DNA of 64,000 nt from Peptococcaceae bacterium (GCA_019420345.1 JAHZHI010000026.1:12331-76330); one strand, 5' to 3'; numbered from the stretch's first letter, positions 39,933 to 49,388 are shown. Numbers and translations: made by a program. Notes: generated by a model from the letters alone, not told the origin.

Positions 39933-42124
39933 GTCATCAAGTTGGATTCGACGATCTGATTAAGGTCGTTTTAGAAAATAACCCACAGTCGGATACGGTC
40001 ATGATTGAAGAAGCCTATGAGTTTGCAAGAGAGATGCACGATGGGCAGTATCGAAAATCCGGTGAACCTTACATCATTCATCCGGTGAATGTTGCGATCA
40101 TCCTTGCTGATTTGGGCATGGATGACAATGCCATTGCAGCAGGGCTTTTGCATGATGTGGTGGAAGACACAGACTGCAGCAGCCTTGATCTTGAACGCAA
40201 ATTCAATGAAGAAGTAGCCTTTTTGGTTGAAGGGGTCACCAAACTCGATAAGATCCAGTGTCATTCCAAAGAGGAACGTCAGCTGGAAAGCTATCGTAAA
40301 ATGTTTGTGGCCATGGCACAGGATATTCGTGTCATTATCATTAAACTGGCCGACCGTCTGCACAACATGCGCACCATGAGTTTCCAGTCTCCGGAAAAGC
40401 AAAAACGCATTGCTCAGGAAACACTGGAGATTTATTCACCATTGGCAGACCGTTTAGGGATTATCAAGCTCAAATGGGAACTGGAAGATCTTTCGCTCCG
40501 TTATTTGGAGCCAGAAATTTACTACGACCTGGTTGAGCGTATCTCCATGAAGCGCCAAGAACGCCTGGAATACATTGATGAAGTCATTCGTGACTTAAAA
40601 CGAGAAATGGACGCGGTACACCTTGAATATGAGATTGGCGGCCGTCCTAAACATTTTTACAGCATTTATCGCAAAATGGTCAACAAGCACAAAGACCTTG
40701 ACGAAATCTATGATCTGATCGCGATCCGTGTGCTCGTGAACACCGTTCAGGATTGCTATATTGTGCTGGGTTTGGTGCATTCTTTGTGGAAACCTGTTCC
40801 AGGGCGTATCAAAGACTATATTGCCATGCCAAAGCCAAACTTGTATCAATCGCTTCATACCACCGTTATCGGGCCGCGTGGTGAACGTTTCGAGATTCAG
40901 ATTCGTACCTTCGAAATGCATCAGATTGCAGAATACGGGGTTGCTGCCCATTGGCTGTATAAACAAAATGGCGGCAGTGAGAAGACAAAAGACGCCAATC
41001 AGTTGGATTGGCTGCAGAAACTCAAAGAATTGCAGCAGGATGCCGTAGACAGTAAAGAGTTTCTGGATAACATCAAGCTGGAATTGTTCAGTGACAGTGT
41101 CTTTGTATTCTCGCCGGCAAGCGAAGTTTACGAGTTGCCAACGGGTTCCAGTCCTTTGGATTTCGCCTATCGTGTCCATACAGAAATTGGGAACCAGTGT
41201 GTGGGCGCCAAAGTCAATGGCAAAATTGTGCCATTTGATTATGAATTGCAAACGGGTGATACCGTGGAAATTCTGCGCTCTAAGAACAGCCGTGGACCAA
41301 ACAGCAACTGGCTGAAATTGGTAAAAACGCCGCAAGCAAAAAATAAAATTCGCGCTTGGCTCAAGAAAAACAAACGCGAGGAAAACCTTAAGGCCGGGAA
41401 GGAAGCTTTTGAACATTATGTGAAGGCGCATCATGCTGGTGCTGAATCGGTTTTCCTCAATGTGGATAATATCAACCGCATCTGCAGCAAGCTGGGGTAT
41501 AAGACCAGTGATGATCTTTATGTCGGCATAGGAGTCGGCGGGGTCAGCACGATGCAGGTGGTCAACCGCATGCGTGACGAATTTAAGACGGCACTGGCAG
41601 AACTGGAAACCCAGGACAGTGCTAAAGAAGTCGATGCACAGCTGAATGCCAAGAGCAACCGCCGTGGTCCAGGCAAAAAGAATATTGGCGGTATTTCCAT
41701 CCAGGGGATGGGCGATGTGGATGTCAAATTTGCCAACTGCTGCAAGCCGGTTCCTGGGGACCCAATCGTTGGCTACATCACACGTGGCAGCGGCATCACC
41801 GTGCATCATCGTGAATGTAAGAACATTCAAAGCCTCAGTGACAAAGATCGGGCGAGACTGATTGATGTCAACTGGGAAGGCTATGAAAACTCTGTCTATG
41901 AAGTGCAAATCTTTGTTGAAGCGCTTGACCGTCCAAAGATTACACCGGATGTTATGGCGCTGATCAATGACTCCCATGTGCATATTGTGTCGATTACGTC
42001 ACGCGTTAAAGAACACATGGCATTGATGGAAATCACGGCAGAGGTCAGTGACTTACAGGAACTCAATATCGTGATGGAAAAAATAAACGCCATTCCGGAT
42101 GTATTCACCGTACGGCGTGACTGA
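39929..42124 (+). CDS. rel: RelA/SpoT bifunctional (p)ppGpp synthetase/hydrolase
   Basis: A 731-residue long RSH protein controlling the stringent response. The HD hydrolase is intact (HPVNVAIILAD, His75-Asp76 in LLHDVVEDT). The synthetase follows near 230-340 (RPKHFYSIYRKM, NLYQSLHTTVIGP), then a TGS domain near 400 (VFVFSPASEVYELPTGSSPLDFAY), a zinc-finger/helical region (FANCCKPVPGDPIVGYITRG) and a C-terminal ACT domain. Both catalytic domains appear functional, as in single-copy Rel enzymes. Its ATG overlaps the stop of the RecJ fusion (ATGA); dtd follows 16 bp later, matching the conserved Bacillota recJ-rel-dtd order. Confidence 0.97.
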   Translation: MSHQVGFDDLIKVVLENNPQSDTVMIEEAYEFAREMHDGQYRKSGEPYIIHPVNVAIILADLGMDDNAIAAGLLHDVVEDTDCSSLDLERKFNEEVAFLVEGVTKLDKIQCHSKEERQLESYRKMFVAMAQDIRVIIIKLADRLHNMRTMSFQSPEKQKRIAQETLEIYSPLADRLGIIKLKWELEDLSLRYLEPEIYYDLVERISMKRQERLEYIDEVIRDLKREMDAVHLEYEIGGRPKHFYSIYRKMVNKHKDLDEIYDLIAIRVLVNTVQDCYIVLGLVHSLWKPVPGRIKDYIAMPKPNLYQSLHTTVIGPRGERFEIQIRTFEMHQIAEYGVAAHWLYKQNGGSEKTKDANQLDWLQKLKELQQDAVDSKEFLDNIKLELFSDSVFVFSPASEVYELPTGSSPLDFAYRVHTEIGNQCVGAKVNGKIVPFDYELQTGDTVEILRSKNSRGPNSNWLKLVKTPQAKNKIRAWLKKNKREENLKAGKEAFEHYVKAHHAGAESVFLNVDNINRICSKLGYKTSDDLYVGIGVGGVSTMQVVNRMRDEFKTALAELETQDSAKEVDAQLNAKSNRRGPGKKNIGGISIQGMGDVDVKFANCCKPVPGDPIVGYITRGSGITVHHRECKNIQSLSDKDRARLIDVNWEGYENSVYEVQIFVEALDRPKITPDVMALINDSHVHIVSITSRVKEHMALMEITAEVSDLQELNIVMEKINAIPDVFTVRRD

Positions 42125-42140
42125 TGAGAGGAGCAGCGTC

Positions 42141-42590
42141 ATGCGAGCAGTGGTACAGCGGGTGAAAAGCGCCCGCGTTGAAGTAGAAGGAGAATGCGTT
42201 GGTGCCATCGATGGAGGCTTGCTGGTCTTCCTCGGGGTGACACACAACGACACCGATAAAGATGCCAAATATTTGGCGGAGAAAATTTCAGGGCTGCGCA
42301 TTTTTGAAGATGCTGACGATAAGATGAATCTGTCGGTGCAGGATGTCGGTGGCAGTGTTCTCAGTGTGTCTCAGTTTACCTTGTTTGGTGATTGCCGTCG
42401 CGGCCGTCGTCCATCGTTTACAGAGGCTGCTGGAGCGGAACAGGGCCAGGCCCTTTATGAAGCGTTCAATGAAGCTTTGCGCGCGCAGGGAATGACCGTC
42501 GAAACCGGACGCTTTCAAGCGCATATGGAAGTATCCTTGGTCAACGATGGACCGGTTACCATGCTTCTGGATTCGACAAAACAATTTTGA
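42141..42590 (+). CDS. dtd: D-aminoacyl-tRNA deacylase
   Basis: A 149-residue DTD, removing D-amino acids (and glycine from tRNA-Ala) mischarged on tRNA. The start MRAVVQRVKSARVEV is diagnostic. The active-site motifs SQFTL (77-81) and the cross-subunit NDGPVT near the C-terminus are both present. The ATG at 42141 has GAGAGGAG upstream; a longer in-frame ORF overlaps rel and is rejected. Part of the recJ-rel-dtd-MBL cluster. Confidence 0.96.
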   Translation: MRAVVQRVKSARVEVEGECVGAIDGGLLVFLGVTHNDTDKDAKYLAEKISGLRIFEDADDKMNLSVQDVGGSVLSVSQFTLFGDCRRGRRPSFTEAAGAEQGQALYEAFNEALRAQGMTVETGRFQAHMEVSLVNDGPVTMLLDSTKQF

Positions 42591-42611
42591 GAAAACGAGG
42601 ACAGCAACGCT

Positions 42612-43241
42612 ATGAAATTGAATACGTTGGTCGTAGGACCATTGGAAGAAAATTGCTACATCGTTTATGATGAAGAGAGTAAAAAGGCACTGATTGTTGA
42701 TCCTGGTGCTGAAGCAGCGCATATTATTGCGATGATTGAAGAAGAATCACTGCAGCCTCAGCTTATTGTTAATACCCATGGACATTGGGATCATGTTGGT
42801 GCAGTAACAGAACTGAAAGAAAAATATGGGATTCCATTTTATCTGCATGCTGACGATGAAGAGTGGCTCAGAGAACCGCTCTGTCATCTTCTTGGTCAGG
42901 GAACCACATCAGCGGTGACGGTGGATCACACCATTGATGACGGCACTGTTCTGATGCTTGGCGATGAACCGCTGCGCGTTATTCATACGCCAGGCCATAC
43001 CAAAGGCGGATGTGTGCTCTGGCTGGAAAATGCAAATATAGCGTTCACTGGTGACACCTTGTTCAAAGGAACCATTGGCCGCACCGATTTCCCAGGTGGC
43101 AGCTACGAAGACATTCTGACAAGCGTTCAGAAAAAAATGGTTGCGCTTCCTGACCAATGTGTGGTTTATCCTGGGCATGGTCCAAAGAGTACGATGGCAT
43201 GGGAACGTGCGCACAATCCGTACATGCGTTATCAAGCCTAG
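42612..43241 (+). CDS. MBL-fold metallohydrolase (glyoxalase II-like)
   Basis: A 209-residue metallo-beta-lactamase-fold protein. The binuclear zinc motif His56-x-His58-x-Asp60-His61 (THGHWDHVG) is intact, followed by HTPGHTKGG, FTGDTLF and VVYPGHGP. Short members next to rel-dtd are annotated as hydroxyacylglutathione-hydrolase-like enzymes but lack the C-terminal glutathione-binding domain, so the thioester substrate is uncertain. It lies 21 bp after dtd, likely co-transcribed; hisS starts from a new promoter beyond it. Confidence 0.9.
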   Translation: MKLNTLVVGPLEENCYIVYDEESKKALIVDPGAEAAHIIAMIEEESLQPQLIVNTHGHWDHVGAVTELKEKYGIPFYLHADDEEWLREPLCHLLGQGTTSAVTVDHTIDDGTVLMLGDEPLRVIHTPGHTKGGCVLWLENANIAFTGDTLFKGTIGRTDFPGGSYEDILTSVQKKMVALPDQCVVYPGHGPKSTMAWERAHNPYMRYQA

Positions 43242-43243
43242 TG

Positions 43244-43272
43244 TTGACAAAGGGCGAGCCCTTCGATACAAT
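43244..43272 (+). promoter_or_regulatory. hisS-aspS promoter
   Basis: Perfect TTGACA (43244-43249), 17-bp spacer, TACAAT (43267-43272), starting just after the MBL stop codon. Confidence 0.88.
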
Positions 43273-43293
43273 TTTTATATATCTTAGTGAGCA

Positions 43294-43325
43294 AAAGGTT
43301 CGTTGTGGAAGCAACGAACTTTTCA
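43294..43325 (+). promoter_or_regulatory. hairpin in the hisS leader
   Basis: AAAGGTTCGTTG (43294-43305) pairs with CAACGAACTTTT (43312-43323, one G-U) around a 6-nt loop, within about 70 nt of leader. It may be a weak attenuator or RNA-stabilising stem. It is not a T-box: there is no AGGGTGG-type sequence and the leader is too short. Confidence 0.5.
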
Positions 43326-43347
43326 CTGTATAAACGGAGGCAAGAAA

Positions 43348-44601
43348 ATGCTAACAACGAAACCGAGAGGAACCAACGACTTTCTGCCAGGAGAGGTAGA
43401 AAAGTGGCAGTATCTCGAGGGATTGATCCGCGATCTTTTTGAAAAATATCATTACAAAGAGATCCGCACCCCGATTTTTGAACACACCGAACTGTTTTTG
43501 CGCAGTGTTGGTGAAACATCCGACATTGTTTCAAAGGAAATGTATTCCTTCGAAGATAAGGGCCTGCGCCATGTGACCTTGCGTCCAGAAGGCACAGCTG
43601 GCACCGTACGTGCGTTTGTGGAAAACAAGCTTTTTGCACAGTCGCTGCCTGTTAAACTGTATTACACAGGTCCAATGTTCCGCTATGATCAGCCGCAGGC
43701 TGGGCGCTATCGCCAATTCCATCAATTTGGCTGTGAAGTACTTGGCAGTGCGGACCCAATGGTTGATGCGGAAGTCATCAGCTTTGCGGTGGATCTGTTT
43801 ACGAAGCTGGGGCTTCAAAGCCTGAGCGTTCTGATCAATACTGTAGGCTGCGATCATTGCCGTCCACGCTATCAGCAAGCGCTGAAAGATTATTTCAGTC
43901 AGTATAAGGATCAGCTTTGCCCAACGTGTCTGGAACGTTTGGAAAAAAATCCACTGCGTCTCCTTGACTGCAAAGAAGAAAGCTGCAAGGCTGTGGCAGC
44001 GCATGCGCCAACAACGCTGGAATATGCCTGCGACGATTGCAAAACTCATTTTGAAAAAGTCTGCGCATATCTTGAAAGCGTTGGCATTAAATATGAAGTT
44101 GACACCACACTCGTGCGCGGCTTAGATTATTACACTCAGACAGCGTTTGAAGTCATCATGAATAAGGTGGGCAGTCAGCAGAATGCTATCTGTGGCGGCG
44201 GCCGCTACAACAAGCTTGTCAGCGAAGTTGGCGGCGATGATATCCCAGGGATGGGCTTTGCTGCTGGTATGGAACGTGTGCTTTTGACGGTGGAAGAAGA
44301 AGGCATCGCTCTGCCTGTCAAAGAAGACATCGACGTTTACGTAGCACCGCTCGGTGATGCTGCAAAAGAAGTTTGCTTCAAGTTGACACACGTGCTGCGT
44401 CAGCAGGGGCTGATTGTTGAAACTGATTATCTGTCTAAGAGCATGAAGGCGCAAATGAAAGCTGCCGATAAGAATCATGCGCGTTATACCATTATCGTTG
44501 GCGACGATGAGCTGGCGAACAATGTGGCCGTGGTGCGTGACATGCGCAACAGCACACAGGAAAATGTTCCCCTTGAAGAAGTTATCAATTACGTAAAGTG
44601 A
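43348..44601 (+). CDS. hisS: histidyl-tRNA synthetase
   Basis: A 417-residue class II synthetase. Motif 1 region (RTPIFEHTELFLRSVGETSDIV), motif 2 (LRPEGTAGTVRAF and GPMFRYDQPQAGRYRQFHQ), histidine-specific loop RGLDYYTQTAFE and motif 3 (GMGFAAGMERVLL) are all seen, followed by the anticodon-binding domain. The ATG at 43348 follows CGGAGGC; a longer ORF extends into the leader hairpin and lacks a site. hisS and aspS, 9 bp apart, form the typical Bacillota operon. Confidence 0.97.
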   Translation: MLTTKPRGTNDFLPGEVEKWQYLEGLIRDLFEKYHYKEIRTPIFEHTELFLRSVGETSDIVSKEMYSFEDKGLRHVTLRPEGTAGTVRAFVENKLFAQSLPVKLYYTGPMFRYDQPQAGRYRQFHQFGCEVLGSADPMVDAEVISFAVDLFTKLGLQSLSVLINTVGCDHCRPRYQQALKDYFSQYKDQLCPTCLERLEKNPLRLLDCKEESCKAVAAHAPTTLEYACDDCKTHFEKVCAYLESVGIKYEVDTTLVRGLDYYTQTAFEVIMNKVGSQQNAICGGGRYNKLVSEVGGDDIPGMGFAAGMERVLLTVEEEGIALPVKEDIDVYVAPLGDAAKEVCFKLTHVLRQQGLIVETDYLSKSMKAQMKAADKNHARYTIIVGDDELANNVAVVRDMRNSTQENVPLEEVINYVK

Positions 44602-44610
44602 GGCCAGAAT

Positions 44611-46416
44611 ATGTTACCGTTAAAGAGAACCCATTATTGCACCCAGCTTTCTCTTGACAATGTCGATCAAGAAGTCATTGTTACCGGTTGGGTCCAGAAA
44701 CGCCGCGACCATGGCGGTGTTATCTTCATCGACTTGCGTGATCGTTCCGGGATCGTGCAGGTTACTGTCAATCCAGAACTCTGCGATGCAGACGTTTTTG
44801 CACGTGCAGAACATGTGCGCAGTGAATATGTGCTGGGCGTTCGCGGGACCGTCCGTCCTCGTCCAGAAGGCATGGAGAATGACAAGCTTGCCACCGGTCA
44901 GATCGATGTGATTGCCACCGAACTGATTATCTACAATGCAGCGAAGACCCCTCCATATGCACTGATTGACGATACGGATGTAGATGAAAACATCCGTCTG
45001 AAATACCGTTATCTTGACTTGCGCCGCCCAATCATGCAGAAGAACCTGCAGATGCGCCATCAGGTGCTCAAGAGTGTGCGTGACTATCTCGATGAACGTG
45101 GCTTCTGGGAAATTGAAACCCCTATTCTCATGAAGAGCACTCCAGAAGGGGCACGTGACTTCTTAGTGCCTAGCCGTCTTAATGCAGGTTCTTTCTATGC
45201 TCTGCCACAGTCTCCACAGCAGTACAAGCAGCTTTTGATGGTCAGCGGCATGGAAAAATATTTCCAGATTGCGCGCTGCTTCCGTGACGAAGACCTGCGT
45301 GCTGATCGTCAGCCAGAATTTACCCAGCTCGACTTGGAAATGAGCTTTGTGGACGAAGAAGAGGTCATGGAACTGACTGAAAACATGGTGGCCCATGCGT
45401 TCAAAGAAGTGCTCGGCGTGGACATTCCACTGCCACTGCCTCGCATGACCTGGGCAGAAGCCATGAGCCGTTATGGTTCTGACAAGCCAGATACCCGCTT
45501 TGGTCTGGAACTGATCGAGCTGTCTGATGTCGTTCGCGGTGGCAGCGGTTTCAAAGTCTTTGACGCAGCGCTGGAAAATGGCGGCACCGTCAAGGCGCTC
45601 AATGCCAAAGGCATGGCTGACCTCAGCCGTCGGGAGTTGGATGCGCTTGGCAAGTATGTGGCTATTTATGGCGCTAAAGGTTTGGCATATTTTGTTATGC
45701 AGCCAGATGGCGGCATCAAGTCCCCAATCACCAAGTTCCTCAGCGATGATATGGTTAAAGCCATTTGCGAAGCTACCAATGCAGAAGTGGGTGACGTGAT
45801 CTTCTTTGGCGCTGACAGCCACAAGATTGTTAACGACAGCTTGGGTCATCTGCGTCTTGAACTTGCACGCAAACGCAACCTTATCGATGAAAATAAATTC
45901 AACCTTCTGTGGGTGACTGAATTCCCACTCTTCGAATGGAGCGACGAAGAAAAACGTTACACAGCTATGCACCATCCATTCACTGCACCAATCGAAGAAG
46001 ACCTTGAAAAATATGGTGATCAGCTGGATAAGATTCGCTCCCGTGCTTATGACATCGTACTCAACGGTGTTGAACTTGGCGGCGGCAGCATCCGTATCCA
46101 TGATCGTGCTCTGCAGGAAAAGATGTTTGATCTGCTCGGACTGTCTGAAGAAGTGTACCGTGAACGTTTCAGCATGCTGCTTGACGCATTTGAATACGGT
46201 GCACCACCACATGGCGGTTTGGCAATCGGCATCGACCGCATGCTGATGCTGATGGCAAAACGTGACACCATCCGTGACGTCATTGCCTTCCCTAAGACAC
46301 AAAATGCTGCCGATCTCATGGCCGATGCGCCATCTCCAGTCGATCGCAAGCAGCTGCGTGAATTACATATTAAAGTCGACATTAAAGAAAAAGATAAAAC
46401 GCCAAGCGCAGAATAA
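44611..46416 (+). CDS. aspS: aspartyl-tRNA synthetase (bacterial type)
   Basis: A 601-residue class II synthetase of the long bacterial type. An N-terminal OB-fold anticodon domain (VIVTGWVQKRRDHGGVIFIDLRD), motif 2 (FRDEDLRADRQPEFTQLD), an inserted GAD domain at about 290-410 and motif 3 (GLAIGIDRMLMLM) are all present. Whether it is discriminating or also charges tRNA-Asn cannot be told here. It follows hisS by 9 bp and ends at a terminator. Confidence 0.97.
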   Translation: MLPLKRTHYCTQLSLDNVDQEVIVTGWVQKRRDHGGVIFIDLRDRSGIVQVTVNPELCDADVFARAEHVRSEYVLGVRGTVRPRPEGMENDKLATGQIDVIATELIIYNAAKTPPYALIDDTDVDENIRLKYRYLDLRRPIMQKNLQMRHQVLKSVRDYLDERGFWEIETPILMKSTPEGARDFLVPSRLNAGSFYALPQSPQQYKQLLMVSGMEKYFQIARCFRDEDLRADRQPEFTQLDLEMSFVDEEEVMELTENMVAHAFKEVLGVDIPLPLPRMTWAEAMSRYGSDKPDTRFGLELIELSDVVRGGSGFKVFDAALENGGTVKALNAKGMADLSRRELDALGKYVAIYGAKGLAYFVMQPDGGIKSPITKFLSDDMVKAICEATNAEVGDVIFFGADSHKIVNDSLGHLRLELARKRNLIDENKFNLLWVTEFPLFEWSDEEKRYTAMHHPFTAPIEEDLEKYGDQLDKIRSRAYDIVLNGVELGGGSIRIHDRALQEKMFDLLGLSEEVYRERFSMLLDAFEYGAPPHGGLAIGIDRMLMLMAKRDTIRDVIAFPKTQNAADLMADAPSPVDRKQLRELHIKVDIKEKDKTPSAE

Positions 46417-46426
46417 TCTTTCGACC

Positions 46427-46464
46427 AAAAGTCCCAGTCAATGCACATTGGCTGGGACTTTTTT
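46427..46464 (+). terminator. terminator after aspS
   Basis: AAAAGTCCCAGTCAAT (46427-46442) pairs with 46447-46462, then TTTTTT. Confidence 0.9.
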
Positions 46465-46501
46465 GATAGAATGTGGAGAACTGGGAAAAGGAGGATACGT
46501 G

Positions 46502-47155
46502 ATGCGTGAAGAAGAAAAAATCTTTGCCGGAAAACTTTTTAATAACCAGTGTGATGAGCTCAAAGCGATCAAGCGTCAGATGCACGAAGTGAATCGCCTC
46601 GTGAATCAGCTGCCGGAATGGGACCCTGAACGTGAAAAATTATTGCGCAATGCCTTGGGAAAAGTGGGTAAGACGTTTCATTTTGTTGGACCGGTGCACA
46701 TCAATTACGGCACGCATACGTTTATTGGCGAGAATTTCTTTGCAAATTTTAATTTCACCGTCATGGACGATGCGCGGGTATTCATTGGCGATAACGTGGC
46801 GATTGGACCGAATGTGTCGCTGTTGGCAACCAATCACCCATTGATTGCGCAGGAACGCATGGGCCTGGATGAAAACGGCAATACGACGTTGGCAGAGTAT
46901 GCTGAGGATATCCACATCGGCGATAATGTATGGCTGGCGGCGAACGTATGCGTCATTGGCGGCGTAACCATTGGCGATGGTGCGGTGATCGGTGCTGGCA
47001 GCGTCGTTACGCGTGACATTCCTGCGAGCTATCTGGCGGTCGGCGTGCCATGTAAGCCGCTGCGTCCGATTACAGAGGCGGACAGTGAGCAAGATCGTTT
47101 GCTGCCAGAGGATGCAGACTACTTCCGCAATAATTTTTCGGGCTTCAAGAGCTGA
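46502..47155 (+). CDS. left-handed beta-helix O-acetyltransferase (maltose/galactoside acetyltransferase-like)
   Basis: A 217-residue hexapeptide-repeat acyltransferase. The N-terminal maltose-acetyltransferase cap (REEEKIFAGKLF...WDPEREKLL) is followed by hexapeptide coils (VFIGDNVAIGPNV, IHIGDNVWLAANVCVIGGVTIGDGAVIGAGSVV) and the catalytic His in LLATNHPL. Such trimers acetylate sugars with acetyl-CoA; the physiological acceptor is unknown. The ATG at 46502 has AAAGGAGG about 7 nt upstream. An in-frame GTG directly before it is also possible. It is a single gene after the aspS terminator and before the 6S RNA. Confidence 0.92.
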   Translation: MREEEKIFAGKLFNNQCDELKAIKRQMHEVNRLVNQLPEWDPEREKLLRNALGKVGKTFHFVGPVHINYGTHTFIGENFFANFNFTVMDDARVFIGDNVAIGPNVSLLATNHPLIAQERMGLDENGNTTLAEYAEDIHIGDNVWLAANVCVIGGVTIGDGAVIGAGSVVTRDIPASYLAVGVPCKPLRPITEADSEQDRLLPEDADYFRNNFSGFKS

Positions 47156-47220
47156 TACGGACGCTTCACGTAAATGTGGCAGAAAGTTTACGCAAAACGC
47201 CAAAAGATGCGCCAATAGCG

Positions 47221-47249
47221 TTGATTAAGCCCGATGGATGTGGTATAGT
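47221..47249 (+). promoter_or_regulatory. promoter of the 6S RNA gene
   Basis: TTGATT (47221-47226), 17-bp spacer, TATAGT (47244-47249); transcription is expected to start near 47256. Confidence 0.75.
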
Positions 47250-47255
47250 AAGTGC

Positions 47256-47504
47256 AAGGAATCATCCTGCTATGTTTGTAAGTGCATGTGACACGTTTTG
47301 TTCCAACACTTTTTCAAACGGGAGCTGACTCTTCACTCGCTGCATTGCAGCTCTTAATCGGTGCGATGTGCCGGTGATGTTATTGCTACAGAATGCGCGT
47401 GAGAAGCGCCCACCTGCTATGGCAGGTTCAAAACCTCACTCCTTACGGCGGTGCGGGAGCTGATAAACCAATTAGCGACAGATCTTTGGTCTGTCGCTTT
47501 TTTT
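47256..47504 (+). ncRNA. ssrS: 6S RNA
   Basis: A 434-bp stretch without a gene holds a promoter, a structured RNA and an intrinsic terminator. The 5' part (CAUCCUGCUAUGUUUGUAAG) and 3' part (CCUUACGGCGGUGCGGGAGC) resemble the two ends of 6S RNA. In E. coli the equivalents are GAUGUUCGCAAGCG and CUGCGGCGGCAUCUCGGAG. UCCUGC near the start pairs with GCGGGA near the end as the closing stem. The central part contains CACCUGC...GCAGGUUCAA, another 6S landmark. The terminator stem AGCGACAGA/TCTGTCGCT (47474-47482 and 47490-47498) with T7 ends the transcript. 6S RNA mimics an open promoter and sequesters sigma-A RNA polymerase. Exact ends are estimated. Confidence 0.82.
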
Positions 47505-47520
47505 GTCAGGTGGTCAGATA

Positions 47521-47549
47521 TTGACAAGCGCGGGCTTTGCGGGTATCAT
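47521..47549 (+). promoter_or_regulatory. promoter of the yerC-thrC unit
   Basis: Perfect TTGACA (47521-47526), 17-bp spacer, TATCAT (47544-47549), 40 bp before the yerC start. Confidence 0.82.
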
Positions 47550-47589
47550 AGTCGTAGTTTAATGCTTTAATATTGAAAAGAGGCCAGCG

Positions 47590-47904
47590 ATGTATAAACC
47601 AAATATTGAAAATGAAATGATTGATGGTTTTTTTGAGGCGCTGTCGTTGGTGCATACGCGCGAGGAGTACTATCGTTTCTTCGAAGATATCTGCACCGTT
47701 GGCGAACTCAATGCCATCGCGCAGCGGTTGGAAGTAGCGAAAATGCTTGCAGATGAACAGACGTATACGCATATTGCCGAGGTGACCGGCGCCAGCACGG
47801 CGACGATCAGCCGTGTGAAAAAATGTTTGAATTATGGTTCCGATGGTTATAAGATCGTATTGGAACGTTTGAAAGAAAAAGAAGAGGATGAACAAAACGC
47901 ATGA
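47590..47904 (+). CDS. YerC/YecD family TrpR-related regulator
   Basis: A 104-residue protein with a TrpR-type helix-turn-helix (GELNAIAQRLEVAKMLADEQTYTHIAEVTGASTATISRVKKCLNYG). The family is a Bacillota TrpR relative. Some members have been reported to respond to L-histidine (HisR), but many remain uncharacterised. Its stop overlaps the thrC start by 4 bp (ATGA), so it is translationally coupled to threonine synthase and may regulate amino acid genes, including its own operon. No TrpR-like operator was identified. Confidence 0.88.
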   Translation: MYKPNIENEMIDGFFEALSLVHTREEYYRFFEDICTVGELNAIAQRLEVAKMLADEQTYTHIAEVTGASTATISRVKKCLNYGSDGYKIVLERLKEKEEDEQNA

Positions 47905-49388
47905 AATATATCAGTACAAGAGACAACGCACCAGGTGTAACAGCGGCAGAGGCCATTGTTAAAGGCATGGTTCCTCAGGGTGGGCTGTATGTGCCGGAAA
48001 CTATTCCCGCACTGGATGAAGCAGCGCTGCGCGCCATGGTTGATTTAAGCTATCAGGATTTGGCAAAAAAGATTCTGGCGCTGTATTTGGAAGACTTTGA
48101 CAGCGCAGAGATCAGCGATATGGTGGACGCTGCTTATGACCCAGCCAGCTTTGATGACGCAGAAGTAGCACCGGTTGTGAAAATTCAGGATGGACTTTAT
48201 GCCCTTGAATTGTGGCATGGACCAACAGCGGCTTTCAAAGACATGGCACTGCAGTTGCTGCCACACCTTTTGGTCCATTCCATGCGCAAGACTGGTGTGG
48301 AAAAAGATGTGGTGATTTTGGTTGCGACCTCCGGTGACACTGGGAAGGCTGCGCTTGAAGGCTTCAAGGATGTTGACGGCACCGCCATCATCGCGTTCTA
48401 TCCAGACGGCGGCGTCAGCGAAGTACAGGAATTGCAAATGCTTACGACTGGCGGCAGCAATACGTACACTCTTGCCGTCAAGGGCAATTTTGATGACTGC
48501 CAGCGTGCTGTGAAAGAAGCTTTTGCCAACGATGCTTTATTGGCAGAAGTGGATGCACTGGGCTGCCAGTTTTCATCAGCAAACTCCATCAACTGGGGCC
48601 GTCTCTTGCCACAGATCGTTTACTATTTCTCCGCTTATATGCAGCTTGTGCGCGGTGGGGATATTGCCTTTGGCGATCAAATCGATTTCACCGTGCCAAC
48701 AGGTAACTTTGGCAACATTCTTGCTGGCTGGTTTGCACGCGAAATGGGTCTGCCTGTGGGCAAGCTCTATTGTGCGTCCAACGCCAACGACGTACTGGAT
48801 GAGTTCATTCGTACCGGCGTTTATGATGCCAACCGTCCATTTGTGAAGACCAACAGCCCATCCATGGATATTCTTGTTTCCAGCAATTTGGAACGTTTCC
48901 TCTATCTCATGAGCAATCGTAATGGCGCAGCAGTGGCAGAAGACATGCAGGCACTCAAAGAAAGTGGCCGCTATCGCGTGGCCGATGATGTTATGGCACG
49001 CATGCAGGACGTACTGGCCAGCGGTGCTGTCGATGAAGCAGGAACGCTGGACATCATTGGTGATGTCTTTGCAAAGACGGGGTATCTCCTGGATACTCAC
49101 ACCGCTGTTGGGGTCGGTGTGGCAGAAAAAGCCAACGACAGCCGTGTGATGGTTGTTGATTCGACGGCCAACCCTTACAAATTTGTTGGGGCTGTTTGGC
49201 AGGCTGTGAGCGGTGAAGCCAGCGAGGCCAGCGATCTGGATTTGCTTGGCACCCTTTCTGAGAAGACCGGCATGCCAGTACATCGTGCACTGGCCGATCT
49301 TACCAGCAAGCCAAAATGTGAACGCCGTTCCATCAGCGTTGCAGACATCAACGATGCAGTGCTGGACATCATCAAGAGCCGCCAATAA
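47901..49388 (+). CDS. thrC: threonine synthase
   Basis: A 495-residue PLP enzyme converting O-phosphohomoserine to threonine. The N-terminal STRD and GGLYVPE motifs are typical of the long (E. coli/yeast-like) class. The PLP lysine is Lys113 in HGPTAAFKDMALQ, and the phosphate-binding loop is TSGDTGKAALEGF. VPTGNFGNILAGW also fits the family. No thrB or hom is adjacent. It is transcribed with the upstream TrpR-like gene and ends at a strong terminator. Confidence 0.96.
   Translation: MKYISTRDNAPGVTAAEAIVKGMVPQGGLYVPETIPALDEAALRAMVDLSYQDLAKKILALYLEDFDSAEISDMVDAAYDPASFDDAEVAPVVKIQDGLYALELWHGPTAAFKDMALQLLPHLLVHSMRKTGVEKDVVILVATSGDTGKAALEGFKDVDGTAIIAFYPDGGVSEVQELQMLTTGGSNTYTLAVKGNFDDCQRAVKEAFANDALLAEVDALGCQFSSANSINWGRLLPQIVYYFSAYMQLVRGGDIAFGDQIDFTVPTGNFGNILAGWFAREMGLPVGKLYCASNANDVLDEFIRTGVYDANRPFVKTNSPSMDILVSSNLERFLYLMSNRNGAAVAEDMQALKESGRYRVADDVMARMQDVLASGAVDEAGTLDIIGDVFAKTGYLLDTHTAVGVGVAEKANDSRVMVVDSTANPYKFVGAVWQAVSGEASEASDLDLLGTLSEKTGMPVHRALADLTSKPKCERRSISVADINDAVLDIIKSRQ

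Noticed and set aside
43273..43347. T-box before hisS
   Set aside because: The leader holds one small hairpin but no specifier loop or T-box sequence.
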